DNA of 64,000 nt from assembly GCF_000015265.1 (NCBI RefSeq), contig NC_008699.1, positions 3,658,001 to 3,722,000 of the forward strand, given 5' to 3'. The DNA comes from Nocardioides sp. JS614 (GTDB lineage Bacteria > Actinomycetota > Actinomycetes > Propionibacteriales > Nocardioidaceae). The position numbers were made by a program, and so were the translations under genes. Within the stretch, counting starts at the first letter, position 1. Each line of letters starts with the position of its first letter. Below are positions 50,480-58,386 of the stretch, in pieces. The notes under the pieces were generated by a model, which saw only the letters and a list, made by a program, of their open reading frames with translations, did not search any database and was not told the origin of the DNA.

Positions 50480-51550
50480 TCAGACGGACTCGGCGAGCCG
50501 GTAGCCGACGCCGCGGACCGTCTCGATGTAGCGCGGCGTGGCCGCGTCGTCGCCGATCTTGCGGCGCAGGTTCGCGATGTGTACCTCGACCGAGCGCTTG
50601 TCGGCCTCGTTCACGAAGTACGACGTGACGTACTGCTGGCCGCGCATGGTGAGCACCAGGTCGGCCTTGCTGCGCACCCGCCGGCCGGTACTCAGCAGCG
50701 AGGCGAGCAGGTCGAACTCGGTGCGGGTCAGGTCCACCGCTGCGCCGTTGACGGTGACGACCCGGGTCTCGTTGTTGAGGGCGAGCCCGTTCAGGCGGAC
50801 CCAGCCACCGTCGGCGTGCGGTGCCCCGGCCGCGTCCGCAGCGTGCTGCGGGTACGCCGGAGCCTGCTGCAGCGGCACCGGCTGCTGCTGCGGCGGCTGC
50901 TGGTACGTCGCGGGCGGGTAGTGCTGCGGCTGCTGGTAGACCGGCTCGACGGGCGGCGCCGGCTGGTAGGGCTGCGGCGCCGGCTGCTGAGGCTGAGGCG
51001 CAAGCGGCGGAGCCGGCTGCTGGGCCGGAGGAATCGGCTCGAGGTGGATCGGCTGCAGTGGATGGTTGGCAGCGAGGTCGCGGGCCGCGGCGGCCGCCCA
51101 GGACTCTTGATGGGGGTGGTGCTCCACGGCCTGGCCGTCATCGTCCGCCCAGCCCGCGGGCGTGTCGTAGCGGGTCCGCGGACGACGCAGCATCGAGTCC
51201 GCGCGGGCCCGCAGTTCACGCGGCCGGAACGGCTTGACCAGGTAGTCGTCGGCACCGGCCTCGAAGCCCTGTACGACGTCGATCTCGTCGGCGAGCGCGG
51301 TGATCATGATCAGGTAGGTGTTGCTGAACTCCCGCAGCCGCTTGGCCGCGGCGAAGCCGTCCATCCCGGGCATGTTCACGTCGAGCGTGGTGAGCAGCGG
51401 GTTGTGCTGGCGCACCGCCTCCACCCCGTCCGGGCCGTTCTCCGTGACGACCGTGCGGAACCCGGACTGGGTCAGCACGATGTCGATCAGGTCGCGCACA
51501 TCTGGGTCATCCTCGATGATGACTGCCACCCAGTCGCTGCCCGCCTGCAT
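50480..51550 (-). CDS. OmpR-family response regulator with long Q/P-rich linker
   Basis: A 356-residue regulator. Receiver domain 1-120 with phospho-acceptor Asp57 (LTTLDVNMPGMDG), conserved Thr/Ala and Lys (LVKPFRPREL). A winged-helix domain covers about 250-356 (LTRTEFDLLASLLSTGRRVRSKADL, VEVHIANLRRKIGDD, VRGVGYRL). The linker of roughly 125 residues is rich in Gln, Pro and Tyr (PPAQQPAPPLAPQPQQPAPQ and similar), whereas OmpR-family linkers are normally under 20 residues. No kinase gene is adjacent. Confidence 0.9.
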   Translation of the reverse strand: MQAGSDWVAVIIEDDPDVRDLIDIVLTQSGFRTVVTENGPDGVEAVRQHNPLLTTLDVNMPGMDGFAAAKRLREFSNTYLIMITALADEIDVVQGFEAGADDYLVKPFRPRELRARADSMLRRPRTRYDTPAGWADDDGQAVEHHPHQESWAAAAARDLAANHPLQPIHLEPIPPAQQPAPPLAPQPQQPAPQPYQPAPPVEPVYQQPQHYPPATYQQPPQQQPVPLQQAPAYPQHAADAAGAPHADGGWVRLNGLALNNETRVVTVNGAAVDLTRTEFDLLASLLSTGRRVRSKADLVLTMRGQQYVTSYFVNEADKRSVEVHIANLRRKIGDDAATPRYIETVRGVGYRLAESV

Positions 51551-51634
51551 GTGGCGAATGCTAACAACGCGCGCCTGTCCGCACCGAAAGGCCCGGCGCC
51601 CGCGCGCCGGTGTTCTGCCCGGGTCGGGTGATTC

Positions 51635-52675
51635 TCACCACCCGGACGAGACGGCCATCTCCAGCGCCCGCTCACGCCAGAAGCGCCCGGCGGGCGGCCC
51701 GCCTCCGCACTCGCCGTCGCTCTCCCCCGGCGGCTTGACCCAGACGTAGGCGTCGAGGTGCTCCGCGTCGCCCTCCGGCGCCGGCGCCGGGTCGGTGCCG
51801 TAGGCCCGACCGGTCGGGTTGCACCAATCCTCGGTCGAGCCGTTGCCGTTCCGTCCGGTGTCGACGATGTAGTGGGCTCCGTCGAGCAGGGCGCTGAGCT
51901 GCTCGCCGTACGCACGCTCGTCGGCGTCGGTCTGGTAGTTCGAGACGTTGGTGGCGAAGCCCCGGGCCTGGTCGATCCCGGCCTGCTCGAGCAGCCTCGC
52001 CAGCTGATCCGGCTCGATCCAGTGCGAGTGGCCGCCGTCGACGTAGGTCGTCACCTCGGCGTCGGCGAGCCGGGTCACGGCGTCGGCGATCAGCCGCACC
52101 CGCTCCGAGCGGCGGTCGCACGCGATCGCCGAGGCGAGCGCGTCCGGCTCGACGACCGCCACGACCGGGACCGAGGGGTCGGCGCCCGAGACGGCGTCCG
52201 CGATCTCCTGCACCCAGGGCCCGTACTGGTCCGCGGTCAGGCCACCGCCGGAGAAGCCGCCGGTGCAGTCGCGGTCGGGGATGCCGTACACGACGAACGT
52301 CGGCACCTGGCCGGCTGCGTCGGCGGCCCGGACGACCCGCGCGACCAACGGCGCGACCGAGCCGGGCGGGTACTCCTCGGGCGTCAGCCAGATGCCTTGC
52401 GGCGTGCTGGCGAGCCGGGAGAGGACCCGCTCCGCCTCGACGTCACCATCCGCCTTCGCCTGCGCTGCGGCCTGGGCGGTCCGCGAGGCCGGGTCGGCGA
52501 AGCCGGTCCGGCCCGCGTAGGGGTTGTCCGCGACCGGGTCCGCGCTGCTCGGCGCGTCGTCCGGCTCGCCGCCGCCCGAGCACCCGCCGAGCGCGAGCAC
52601 GGCGGCCACCAGGGCGACCAGCATCAGGACCGGGGGCCGGATCGACGAGGCGGTCGGCGAGGGGCGGCGGCGCAC
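51635..52675 (-). CDS. glycoside hydrolase family 6 lipoprotein (endoglucanase-like)
   Basis: A 346-residue GH6 enzyme, a beta-1,4-glucanase/cellobiohydrolase fold. GH6 blocks are FVVYGIPDRDC, VPVVAVVEPDALA, TTYVDGGHSHWI, GFATNVSNYQ, VDTGRNGNGS and YVWVKPPGESDG, with the catalytic aspartates in YGIPDRDC and VVEPDAL. The N-terminus is a lipoprotein signal (LVALVAAVLALGGC). No cellulose-binding module. GTG start without a clear ribosome binding site. It lies upstream of the response regulator on the same strand and 1.7 kb from the lipoprotein downstream of the GT2 synthase. Confidence 0.9.
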   Translation of the reverse strand: MRRRPSPTASSIRPPVLMLVALVAAVLALGGCSGGGEPDDAPSSADPVADNPYAGRTGFADPASRTAQAAAQAKADGDVEAERVLSRLASTPQGIWLTPEEYPPGSVAPLVARVVRAADAAGQVPTFVVYGIPDRDCTGGFSGGGLTADQYGPWVQEIADAVSGADPSVPVVAVVEPDALASAIACDRRSERVRLIADAVTRLADAEVTTYVDGGHSHWIEPDQLARLLEQAGIDQARGFATNVSNYQTDADERAYGEQLSALLDGAHYIVDTGRNGNGSTEDWCNPTGRAYGTDPAPAPEGDAEHLDAYVWVKPPGESDGECGGGPPAGRFWRERALEMAVSSGW

Positions 52676-52698
52676 CGCGCCATCATGCCCGAGGGCCG

Positions 52699-54123
52699 TC
52701 AGGCCCGAGGGGTGGCCCGCCTCCCCCTGCCGGGAGCGAGCAGCGCGGCGAGTGTCGCAACCGCCACGGCCCCGGCGCCGGTCAGCAGCGCCGGGCCGAT
52801 CGCGCCGTCGTACCCGAGCGGCTCGATCGCGCCGCCGTTGCCGAGGAAGACCGCCGTGAGCACGGCGATGCCGAGCGCGACCCCGAACTCGCGGATCGTG
52901 GAGTTGGCCGAGCTGGCCATGGCGAAGTCCTCCTCGGGCAGGCCCTCGAGCACGGCAGTCGCCATCGGTGCGAACGTCAGCCCCATCCCGACCCCGGCCA
53001 TCAGCAGCGCCGGCATGAACGCCGGGTAGCCCGCAGCGGTCTCGGTGAGCACCGCGAACCAGACCAGCGACCCGGTCTGGAGCGCCAGCCCCGTCAGGAG
53101 CAGCGCCCGCAAGCCGGTGCGCGGCGCCAGCAGGCCGGCGAGCGGCGCGACCACCATCGGTGCGGCCGTCCACGGCAGCGTGCGCACGCCAGCGGCGAGC
53201 GGGCTGTAGCCCTGGACCACCTGGAGGTACTGCGTGAGCAGGAAGACCGTCCCGAACATCCCGATGGTGAAGAACAGGGCGATCACGTTCGCGACGGAGA
53301 ACCCACGCGCGGCGAACAGCCGCAGCGGCAGGACCGCGTGGGAACGACCTCGGGCCCAGCGCAGGTACGCCGGCGCCAGCAGCGCAGCGACCACGAGCGG
53401 GCCGAGGACCCGCGGATCGCCCCAGCCGTCGTCGTTGCCGTGCACGATGCCCCAGATCCCGAGGAGGACCGCGCCGCCGACGAGCAGGGTCCCGACCAGG
53501 TCGAGCCGCTGCCAGGCGCCGTGCGACTCGCGCACCCCGAGGACCAGCAGCGGCCCCGCGACCGCGGCCACCGGGACGTTGAGCCAGAAGATCGCCTGCC
53601 AGCTGACGCCCTCGACGACCGCGCCGCCGACCACGGGACCGAGCGCGACACCGAGCCCGCTGACGCCACCCCAGATCCCGATGGCGGCCGAGCGCAGGGC
53701 CGGGGGCACGGCGGAGGCGAGCAGGGTCAGGGAGAGCGGCATGATCGCCGCCGCACCGAGGCCCTGCACGGCGCGCGCCGCGATCAGCGCCTCCGAGGTG
53801 GTGCTCAGCGCCGACGCGACCGACGCGAGCGTGAAGACGGTCAGGCCCGCGAGCATCATCCGCCGTCGGCCGAGCCGGTCGCCGAGGGTCGCGGCGGGGA
53901 GCATGAAGGTCGCGAAGGTCAGCGTATAGGCGTTCATGAACCAGGAGAGCTGGTTGACCGACGAGCCGAGGTCGGTCCGGATCACCGGCAGCGCGCTGGT
54001 CATCACCAGGTTGTCAAGGGTGGCCATGAACATCGGCAGCGAGGCCGCGAGGACGGCGAGCCACACCGGCGAGCGTCGGGACCGCGTCGGGGCCGGTGCG
54101 ACCGCCACGTCGAGAGCTGTCAT
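52699..54123 (-). CDS. MFS drug exporter, DHA2 family (EmrB/QacA-like)
   Basis: A 474-residue protein of about 14 membrane helices. ATLDNLVMTSALPVI is the DHA2 motif D1, LGDRLGRRRMMLAGL is motif A, and GVSGLGVALGPVVGGAVVE is the antiporter motif C. It is divergent from a TetR gene across a 66-bp gap containing an inverted repeat, the usual arrangement for a locally repressed efflux pump. Confidence 0.92.
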   Translation of the reverse strand: MTALDVAVAPAPTRSRRSPVWLAVLAASLPMFMATLDNLVMTSALPVIRTDLGSSVNQLSWFMNAYTLTFATFMLPAATLGDRLGRRRMMLAGLTVFTLASVASALSTTSEALIAARAVQGLGAAAIMPLSLTLLASAVPPALRSAAIGIWGGVSGLGVALGPVVGGAVVEGVSWQAIFWLNVPVAAVAGPLLVLGVRESHGAWQRLDLVGTLLVGGAVLLGIWGIVHGNDDGWGDPRVLGPLVVAALLAPAYLRWARGRSHAVLPLRLFAARGFSVANVIALFFTIGMFGTVFLLTQYLQVVQGYSPLAAGVRTLPWTAAPMVVAPLAGLLAPRTGLRALLLTGLALQTGSLVWFAVLTETAAGYPAFMPALLMAGVGMGLTFAPMATAVLEGLPEEDFAMASSANSTIREFGVALGIAVLTAVFLGNGGAIEPLGYDGAIGPALLTGAGAVAVATLAALLAPGRGRRATPRA

Positions 54124-54148
54124 CGGAGGTCCTTGGTTGTAATTGAAT

Positions 54149-54179
54149 GATTACTTGACCGAAAGGACACTAAGTAATC
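54149..54179. promoter_or_regulatory. predicted TetR operator of the MFS/TetR pair
   Basis: GATTACTT (54149-54156) and AAGTAATC (54172-54179) form a perfect inverted repeat with a 15-base spacer in the A/T-rich divergent gap. TTGACC overlapping the first arm may be the -35 of the TetR promoter. Confidence 0.6.
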
Positions 54180-54189
54180 GACTGATAAC

Positions 54190-54792
54190 ATGTCAAGCAT
54201 GAGTGCCACGAAGGCGGTCCGGATGAGCGGCGAGGAGCGGCGCGAGGCGATCCTCGGCGCGGCGACCCGCGCGTTCGCGCTCGGCGGCTACCACGGGACC
54301 AGCACCGACGCGATCGCCCGGGAGGCGGGCGTCTCCCAGCCGTACGTCGTCCGGATGTTCGGCACCAAGCTCGAGCTGTTCCTAGAGGTCTTCCAGCGCT
54401 CGGGCGACCGGATCACGTCGGCGTTCGGCGCGGTCCTCGACGAGGGCCCGTTCGACCCGGAGAGCGAGGACGACAAGGCGAGGATGGGCCTCGCCTATGC
54501 CGCCCTGCTCCGCGACCGGGAGTTCCTGCAGGTGCAGATGCACGGCTTCTCGAGCGGCGGCGTGCCCGAGATCGCGGCGGTCGCCCGCCGCTGCATGGGC
54601 GAGGTGTTCGCGACGATCCAGCGCACCGGCTGGACCGACGAGCAGTGCCGCGACTTCGTCGCCTACGGCATGTTGCTCAACGTGATGATCTCGATGGGCG
54701 CGCCCGAGCACCTGCATCCGGGCGACCCGCTCGCGGCGCTCACCACCTGTTCGTTCGGCGAGGGCCTCGAGATGCTTCAATCCCCCGGGTGA
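54190..54792 (+). CDS. TetR family repressor
   Basis: A 200-residue regulator with an N-terminal helix-turn-helix (REAILGAATRAFALGGYHGTSTDAIAREAGVSQPYVVRMFGTK). The ligand domain is generic. It probably controls the divergent exporter through the inverted repeat between them. ATG 54190 and ATG 54199 are both possible and neither has a good ribosome binding site. Its TGA overlaps the maf GTG. Confidence 0.9.
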   Translation: MSSMSATKAVRMSGEERREAILGAATRAFALGGYHGTSTDAIAREAGVSQPYVVRMFGTKLELFLEVFQRSGDRITSAFGAVLDEGPFDPESEDDKARMGLAYAALLRDREFLQVQMHGFSSGGVPEIAAVARRCMGEVFATIQRTGWTDEQCRDFVAYGMLLNVMISMGAPEHLHPGDPLAALTTCSFGEGLEMLQSPG

Positions 54793-55400
54793 GCACCCCC
54801 TCCGTCCAGCTCGTCCTGGCCTCCGCCTCCCCCGCCCGGCTCGCCACCCTGCGCAGCGCCGGCCTCGACCCCACGGTGGTCGTGTCCGGCGTCGACGAGT
54901 CGCAGCTCGACGGGCTGCCGCCGGCCGAGCTCGCCCTCCAGCTGGCCGAGCTGAAGTCGGCGGCCGTCGCCGGCCGGACCGACCTCCCGGAGGGTTCGCT
55001 GGTCCTGGGCTGCGACTCCGTGCTCGAGCTCGACGGGGCCGCGCTCGGCAAGCCCGCCGACGCCGACGAGGCGGTCGAGCGTTGGCACGCGATGCGTGGG
55101 CGCACCGGCGTGCTGCTGACCGGGCACTGCCTGACCGACACCGCCTCGGGCCGGGTGGCCGCGGCAACCGCCGCGACCACGGTCCATTTCGCGGACGTGA
55201 CCGACGACGAGGTCGCGGCGTACGTCGCCACCGGCGAGCCGCTGGCCGTCGCGGGGGCGTTCACCGTCGACGGGCTCGGCGGCGCCTTCGTCACCGGCAT
55301 CGAGGGCGACCACCACAACGTGGTCGGCGTCAGCCTGCCGCTGCTCAGGGACCTGGTCGCCGAGCTGGGTCACTCCTGGACGGATCTGTGGAGTCGGTGA
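54789..55400 (+). CDS. maf: Maf family nucleotide pyrophosphatase
   Basis: A 203-residue house-cleaning NTP pyrophosphatase. The family start LVLASASPARLATLRSAG, the catalytic GCDSVLELDG, and GKPADADEA are conserved. The GTG overlaps the TetR stop (GTGA), an odd partner that suggests chance operon formation. The 3' end overlaps the convergent GtrA gene by 56 bp. Confidence 0.93.
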   Translation: MSTPSVQLVLASASPARLATLRSAGLDPTVVVSGVDESQLDGLPPAELALQLAELKSAAVAGRTDLPEGSLVLGCDSVLELDGAALGKPADADEAVERWHAMRGRTGVLLTGHCLTDTASGRVAAATAATTVHFADVTDDEVAAYVATGEPLAVAGAFTVDGLGGAFVTGIEGDHHNVVGVSLPLLRDLVAELGHSWTDLWSR

Positions 55401-55923
55401 GCACCACGGGCGCCACGTCGGGGTCGGCGAGCTCGTTGAGCTCGAAGACCTGGAGCGGGTTGTGCATCAGGTCCGGCAGGTGCACGGGCCGCTTGAAGAC
55501 CAGGGTGCGGAACAGGTAGAAGCGCGCCACGAGGCCGAAGAACAGGCCGATCACGTTCGCCGAGATGTTGTCCGACCAGGGGTCGTCGAGGCCGAGCACG
55601 TCGCGGCTCAGCCACAGGCACGCGATGGGGAGCAGCATCGTGACGACGTTGATCGCGATGAACGCCGTGCGGCCGCCGTCGGCCGAGCGGGGCGGCCGGT
55701 GCTTGAACACCCAGGTGCGGCTGCCGCGGTAGCTGATCGTCATGCCGACCGTGTTGGCGATGACGTAGCCGAGGTAAGGCTGGCCGTCGAGCAGCGCCTG
55801 GTGCTCGGTGTTGAACCCGTGCACCAGGAAGTTGAAGATCACGAACGCGACGATCGTCGCGATGCCGCCCACAGCGAGGAACCGGTACGCCTCGGTGAAG
55901 ACGCGTTCCCACCGGCCTCCCAT
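55345..55923 (-). CDS. GtrA family membrane protein
   Basis: A 192-residue protein with four hydrophobic segments (FLAVGGIATIVAFVIFNFL, YVIANTVGMTISY, AFIAINVVTMLLPIACLWL, ISANVIGLFFGLVARFYLF) and the GtrA signature NTVGMTISYRGSRTWVFKHR. Members are proposed flippases for polyprenyl-linked sugars in cell-envelope glycosylation. A hydrophilic 45-residue C-terminal tail follows. The start is uncertain. Confidence 0.88.
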   Translation of the reverse strand: MGGRWERVFTEAYRFLAVGGIATIVAFVIFNFLVHGFNTEHQALLDGQPYLGYVIANTVGMTISYRGSRTWVFKHRPPRSADGGRTAFIAINVVTMLLPIACLWLSRDVLGLDDPWSDNISANVIGLFFGLVARFYLFRTLVFKRPVHLPDLMHNPLQVFELNELADPDVAPVVLTDSTDPSRSDPARRPGP

Positions 55924-55969
55924 GTTGACAAGGCTAACCGGTCGACCGACCAACTCCGGGACGCGGAGG

Positions 55970-57169
55970 CTATTCGACGGGCAGGCCCAGCCCGCGGGCG
56001 ATGAGCAGCCGCTGCACCTCGGAGGTGCCCTCGCCGATCTCGAGGACCTTGGCGTCGCGGTAGAAGCGGGCGACGGGGTACTCCTCCATGAAGCCGTAGC
56101 CGCCGAAGACCTGGGTGGCGATCCGGGTGGCGGTCACCGCCGACTCGGTCGCGTAGAGCTTGGCGACGGCGGCGGCCTGCTTGAACTCCTTCATCGAGGC
56201 GCCGCCCCCGTCGCGCTGGCTGTCCTTCATCGCGGCGGCGCGGTAGGTGAGCAGTCGGCTGGCGTGCAGCATCACCTCGAGGTCGGCGATCTGGAAGGCC
56301 ACCCCCTGCTTGCGTCCGATCGGGCCGCCGAAGGTCTGCCGCTCGCCGGCGTACTCCAGGCTGAGCTCCAGGCACGCCTGGATGCAGCCCACGGCGAGGG
56401 CGGCGATCGCGACCCGCCCGTCGTCGAGCGTCGCCAGGAACTGGGCGTAGCCGCGGCCGCGCTCGCCGAGCAGGTTGGCCTCGGGGACCCGCACGTCCTC
56501 GAGGCTCAACGGGTGGGTGTCGGAGGCGTGCCAGCCGAGCTTGTCGTAGGCCTTCTCGGCCGTGAAGCCGGGCGTCCCGCTCGGCACCATGATCGTGCTG
56601 ATCTCGGCGGACCCGTTCTCCCGGGTCCCGGTGCGCGCGGTCACGGTCACGACGCTGGTCAGCTCCGAGCCCGAGTTGGTGATGAACTGCTTGGAACCGT
56701 TGACCACCCACTCACCGTTCTCGAGGACGGCGCGGGTCTTCGTCGCGCCGGCGTCGGAGCCCGCACCCGGCTCGGTCAGCCCGAACCCGGCGAGCCGCTC
56801 CCCGGAGACCAGGTCCGGGAGCCAGGTGTCCCGCTGGTCGGCGGTGCCGTAGGCCAGGATCGGGTTGATGCCGAGGCCGACCGCGGCCTCGAGCGTGATG
56901 CCCAGCGACTGGTCCACGCGACCGATCTCCTCGATCGCCACGCACAGGCTGGTGAAGTCACCGTCCTCGCCGGCCCCGCCGTACTCCTCCGGGGCGGTGA
57001 GGCCGAAGAGCCCCAGAGCGCCCATCTTGCGCACGACGTCGATCGGGAAGTGGTGCTCTCGGTCCCACTGCGCCGCGTGCGGCCCGATCTCGGCCTCCGC
57101 GAACTCGCGGACGCTGCGACGGAACTCCTCGTGCTCGCGGGACAGCTCGTAGGTCGACGACTCGCTCAT
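55970..57169 (-). CDS. acyl-CoA dehydrogenase
   Basis: FAD-dependent enzyme of 399 residues for the first step of beta-oxidation or branched-chain acyl-CoA oxidation. GFGLTEPGAGSDAGA, GSKQFITNSG and the catalytic-base region QVFGGYGFMEEYPVARFYRDAKVLEIGEGTSE are intact. ATG 57169 follows an AGGGTGG box and is preferred over the ATG nine bases upstream. A likely repressor site lies just upstream. Confidence 0.94.
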   Translation of the reverse strand: MSESSTYELSREHEEFRRSVREFAEAEIGPHAAQWDREHHFPIDVVRKMGALGLFGLTAPEEYGGAGEDGDFTSLCVAIEEIGRVDQSLGITLEAAVGLGINPILAYGTADQRDTWLPDLVSGERLAGFGLTEPGAGSDAGATKTRAVLENGEWVVNGSKQFITNSGSELTSVVTVTARTGTRENGSAEISTIMVPSGTPGFTAEKAYDKLGWHASDTHPLSLEDVRVPEANLLGERGRGYAQFLATLDDGRVAIAALAVGCIQACLELSLEYAGERQTFGGPIGRKQGVAFQIADLEVMLHASRLLTYRAAAMKDSQRDGGGASMKEFKQAAAVAKLYATESAVTATRIATQVFGGYGFMEEYPVARFYRDAKVLEIGEGTSEVQRLLIARGLGLPVE

Positions 57170-57179
57170 GGCCGCCACC

Positions 57180-57196
57180 CTAACCCGTCCGGTTAG
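57180..57196. promoter_or_regulatory. CTAACC-N5-GGTTAG operator-like palindrome
   Basis: A perfect six-base inverted repeat 10 bp upstream of the acyl-CoA dehydrogenase ATG, followed by a second imperfect palindrome centred on TTAA (57199-57214). The layout suggests TetR- or FadR-type control of fatty acid oxidation. Confidence 0.5.
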
Positions 57197-57267
57197 CGAT
57201 TGTTAACCATCGATCCGCGGCCCGGCCGGCCGCGGCCCCGCCCACCCAGTAGGACGGAGGAGCAGCC

Positions 57268-57396
57268 ATGACGTCGGTGGAACCGGAGCACAGCGCAACC
57301 GCCGGCTACCCACCCGGCGAGAGCGGCCATCCCCGCCGCGGCACAACCCACCGGGGCCCGGAAACGAGTCCTCCCGGTAGTCCACGGGTCGAGCCT
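57268..57396 (+). other. possible 5' fragment of a lost gene
   Basis: ATG 57268 has an excellent GGAGGAG ribosome binding site, but the encoded sequence (TSVEPEHSATAGYPPGESGH...) matches no family. The frame then runs antisense through the lactate-dehydrogenase-type remnant. It may be the 5' end of a deleted gene, or a small real ORF. Upstream, CCGCGGCC-CGGCC-GGCCGCGG (57215-57235) is a perfect hairpin. Confidence 0.3.
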
Positions 57397-57711
57397 TCAC
57401 CCAGCTCGGGTGGCACGCTCGAGCGCTTGGAGCGCGTGCTCGTACCTCATGCCGGTCGCTCGGCTCAGCCCGAGTTCACAGGTCCGGTTCGAGGACAGGT
57501 AAAGGTCGTGCTCTGCTCGGCGCACCTCCGCCGCCTCGGCGGCGGTCGCGCTCGCCGTCAGCTCCGGATGCAGCATGCCGCGATCACCGGCGAAGCCGCA
57601 GCACCCCCAGTCGTCTGGCACCACCACGTCGGTCGCGAGCGCGGCCGCGATCGACGTGAGTGCGGCGGTGGTCCCCATCCGAGTCGTCGTGAAGGTCCGG
57701 GCCGCGGCGCC
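57397..57711 (-). pseudogene. C-terminal remnant of an FAD-linked lactate dehydrogenase-type oxidoreductase
   Basis: The minus strand encodes VVVPDDWGCCGFAGDRGMLHP and SNRTCELGLSRATGMRYEHAL, the CCG-type cysteine-rich end of D-lactate/glycolate oxidase-like proteins that are normally several hundred residues or more. Only about 95 residues remain and an in-frame stop lies just upstream, so there is no intact start. It directly follows the TetR gene, pointing to a deletion that fused unrelated ends. Confidence 0.75.
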
Positions 57712-57714
57712 GGT

Positions 57715-58317
57715 TCAGGACAGGACCAGGCCGGTGTGCAGCAGGTCGGCCGTCAGGTCGACGAGGCGCTGCTCGGGGATCCCGACGGGCGGATCGAGCG
57801 CGATCCGCAGGCAGCTGCTCAACGTGACCCCGAGCGCGAGGTAGATGCGCGCCTCGGCCTCGGCCGGCTCCAGGTGCGGGGCGTGGATCGCGACGAACAT
57901 CCGGGTGAACTGCGCCAGCTGCTGCTCCACCTCGGGCAGCACGTTGCTCTGCGCGCCGAGCGGCACCTCGTTGACCAGCGCTGCGGTGAGGGCCCGGTGC
58001 CGTTGCAGGGCGGCCACCAGGGTCGCGATGACCTCGCGGATCGCGTCGCGGGTGGCCAGCGGCGCCGCTGCGGACAGCACCGTCGTGAGATCGGCCAGGA
58101 TGTCCGCGGTGCTGCGGACCCGCAGCTCGCGCACCAGGTCGTCCTTGTCGCCGAAGTAGCGGTAGAGCGAGCCGACGCTGACCCCGGCCACGGCCGCGAC
58201 CCGGTTGGTGCTCAATCCGGCGTACCCGCGCTCGGCGAGGACGCGAGTGGCCGCCTCGAGGAGCCGGTCGACCATAGCCCGGGAGCGGTCTTGCACGGGG
58301 GCGTGCCGCGGGCCCAT
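57715..58317 (-). CDS. TetR family regulator
   Basis: A 200-residue regulator with a helix-turn-helix at residues about 14-60 (MVDRLLEAATRVLAERGYAGLSTNRVAAVAGVSVGSLYRYF). ATG 58317 follows GGGGAG, so it is preferred over GTG 58332. Divergent from the MpaB oxygenase with a palindromic operator in the gap, so that gene is the probable target. Confidence 0.9.
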   Translation of the reverse strand: MGPRHAPVQDRSRAMVDRLLEAATRVLAERGYAGLSTNRVAAVAGVSVGSLYRYFGDKDDLVRELRVRSTADILADLTTVLSAAAPLATRDAIREVIATLVAALQRHRALTAALVNEVPLGAQSNVLPEVEQQLAQFTRMFVAIHAPHLEPAEAEARIYLALGVTLSSCLRIALDPPVGIPEQRLVDLTADLLHTGLVLS

Positions 58318-58357
58318 CAGCGCTCCCCCCACCCCGGGGCAGAACGCGAGTAGAACA

Positions 58358-58371
58358 TGAGCATTTGCTCA
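58358..58371. promoter_or_regulatory. TGAGCA-TT-TGCTCA operator
   Basis: A perfect 14-bp palindrome in the TetR/mpaB divergent gap, 15 bp before the oxygenase ATG and 40 bp before the TetR ATG, well placed to control both genes. Confidence 0.6.
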
Positions 58372-58386
58372 CTTTATCGTGGTGTC

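Noticed and set aside
57268..58353. 361-codon plus-strand frame starting at a strong ribosome binding site
   Set aside because: Beyond about 57396 it is antisense to the lactate dehydrogenase-type remnant and to the TetR gene; only the 5' start is kept as a possible fragment.
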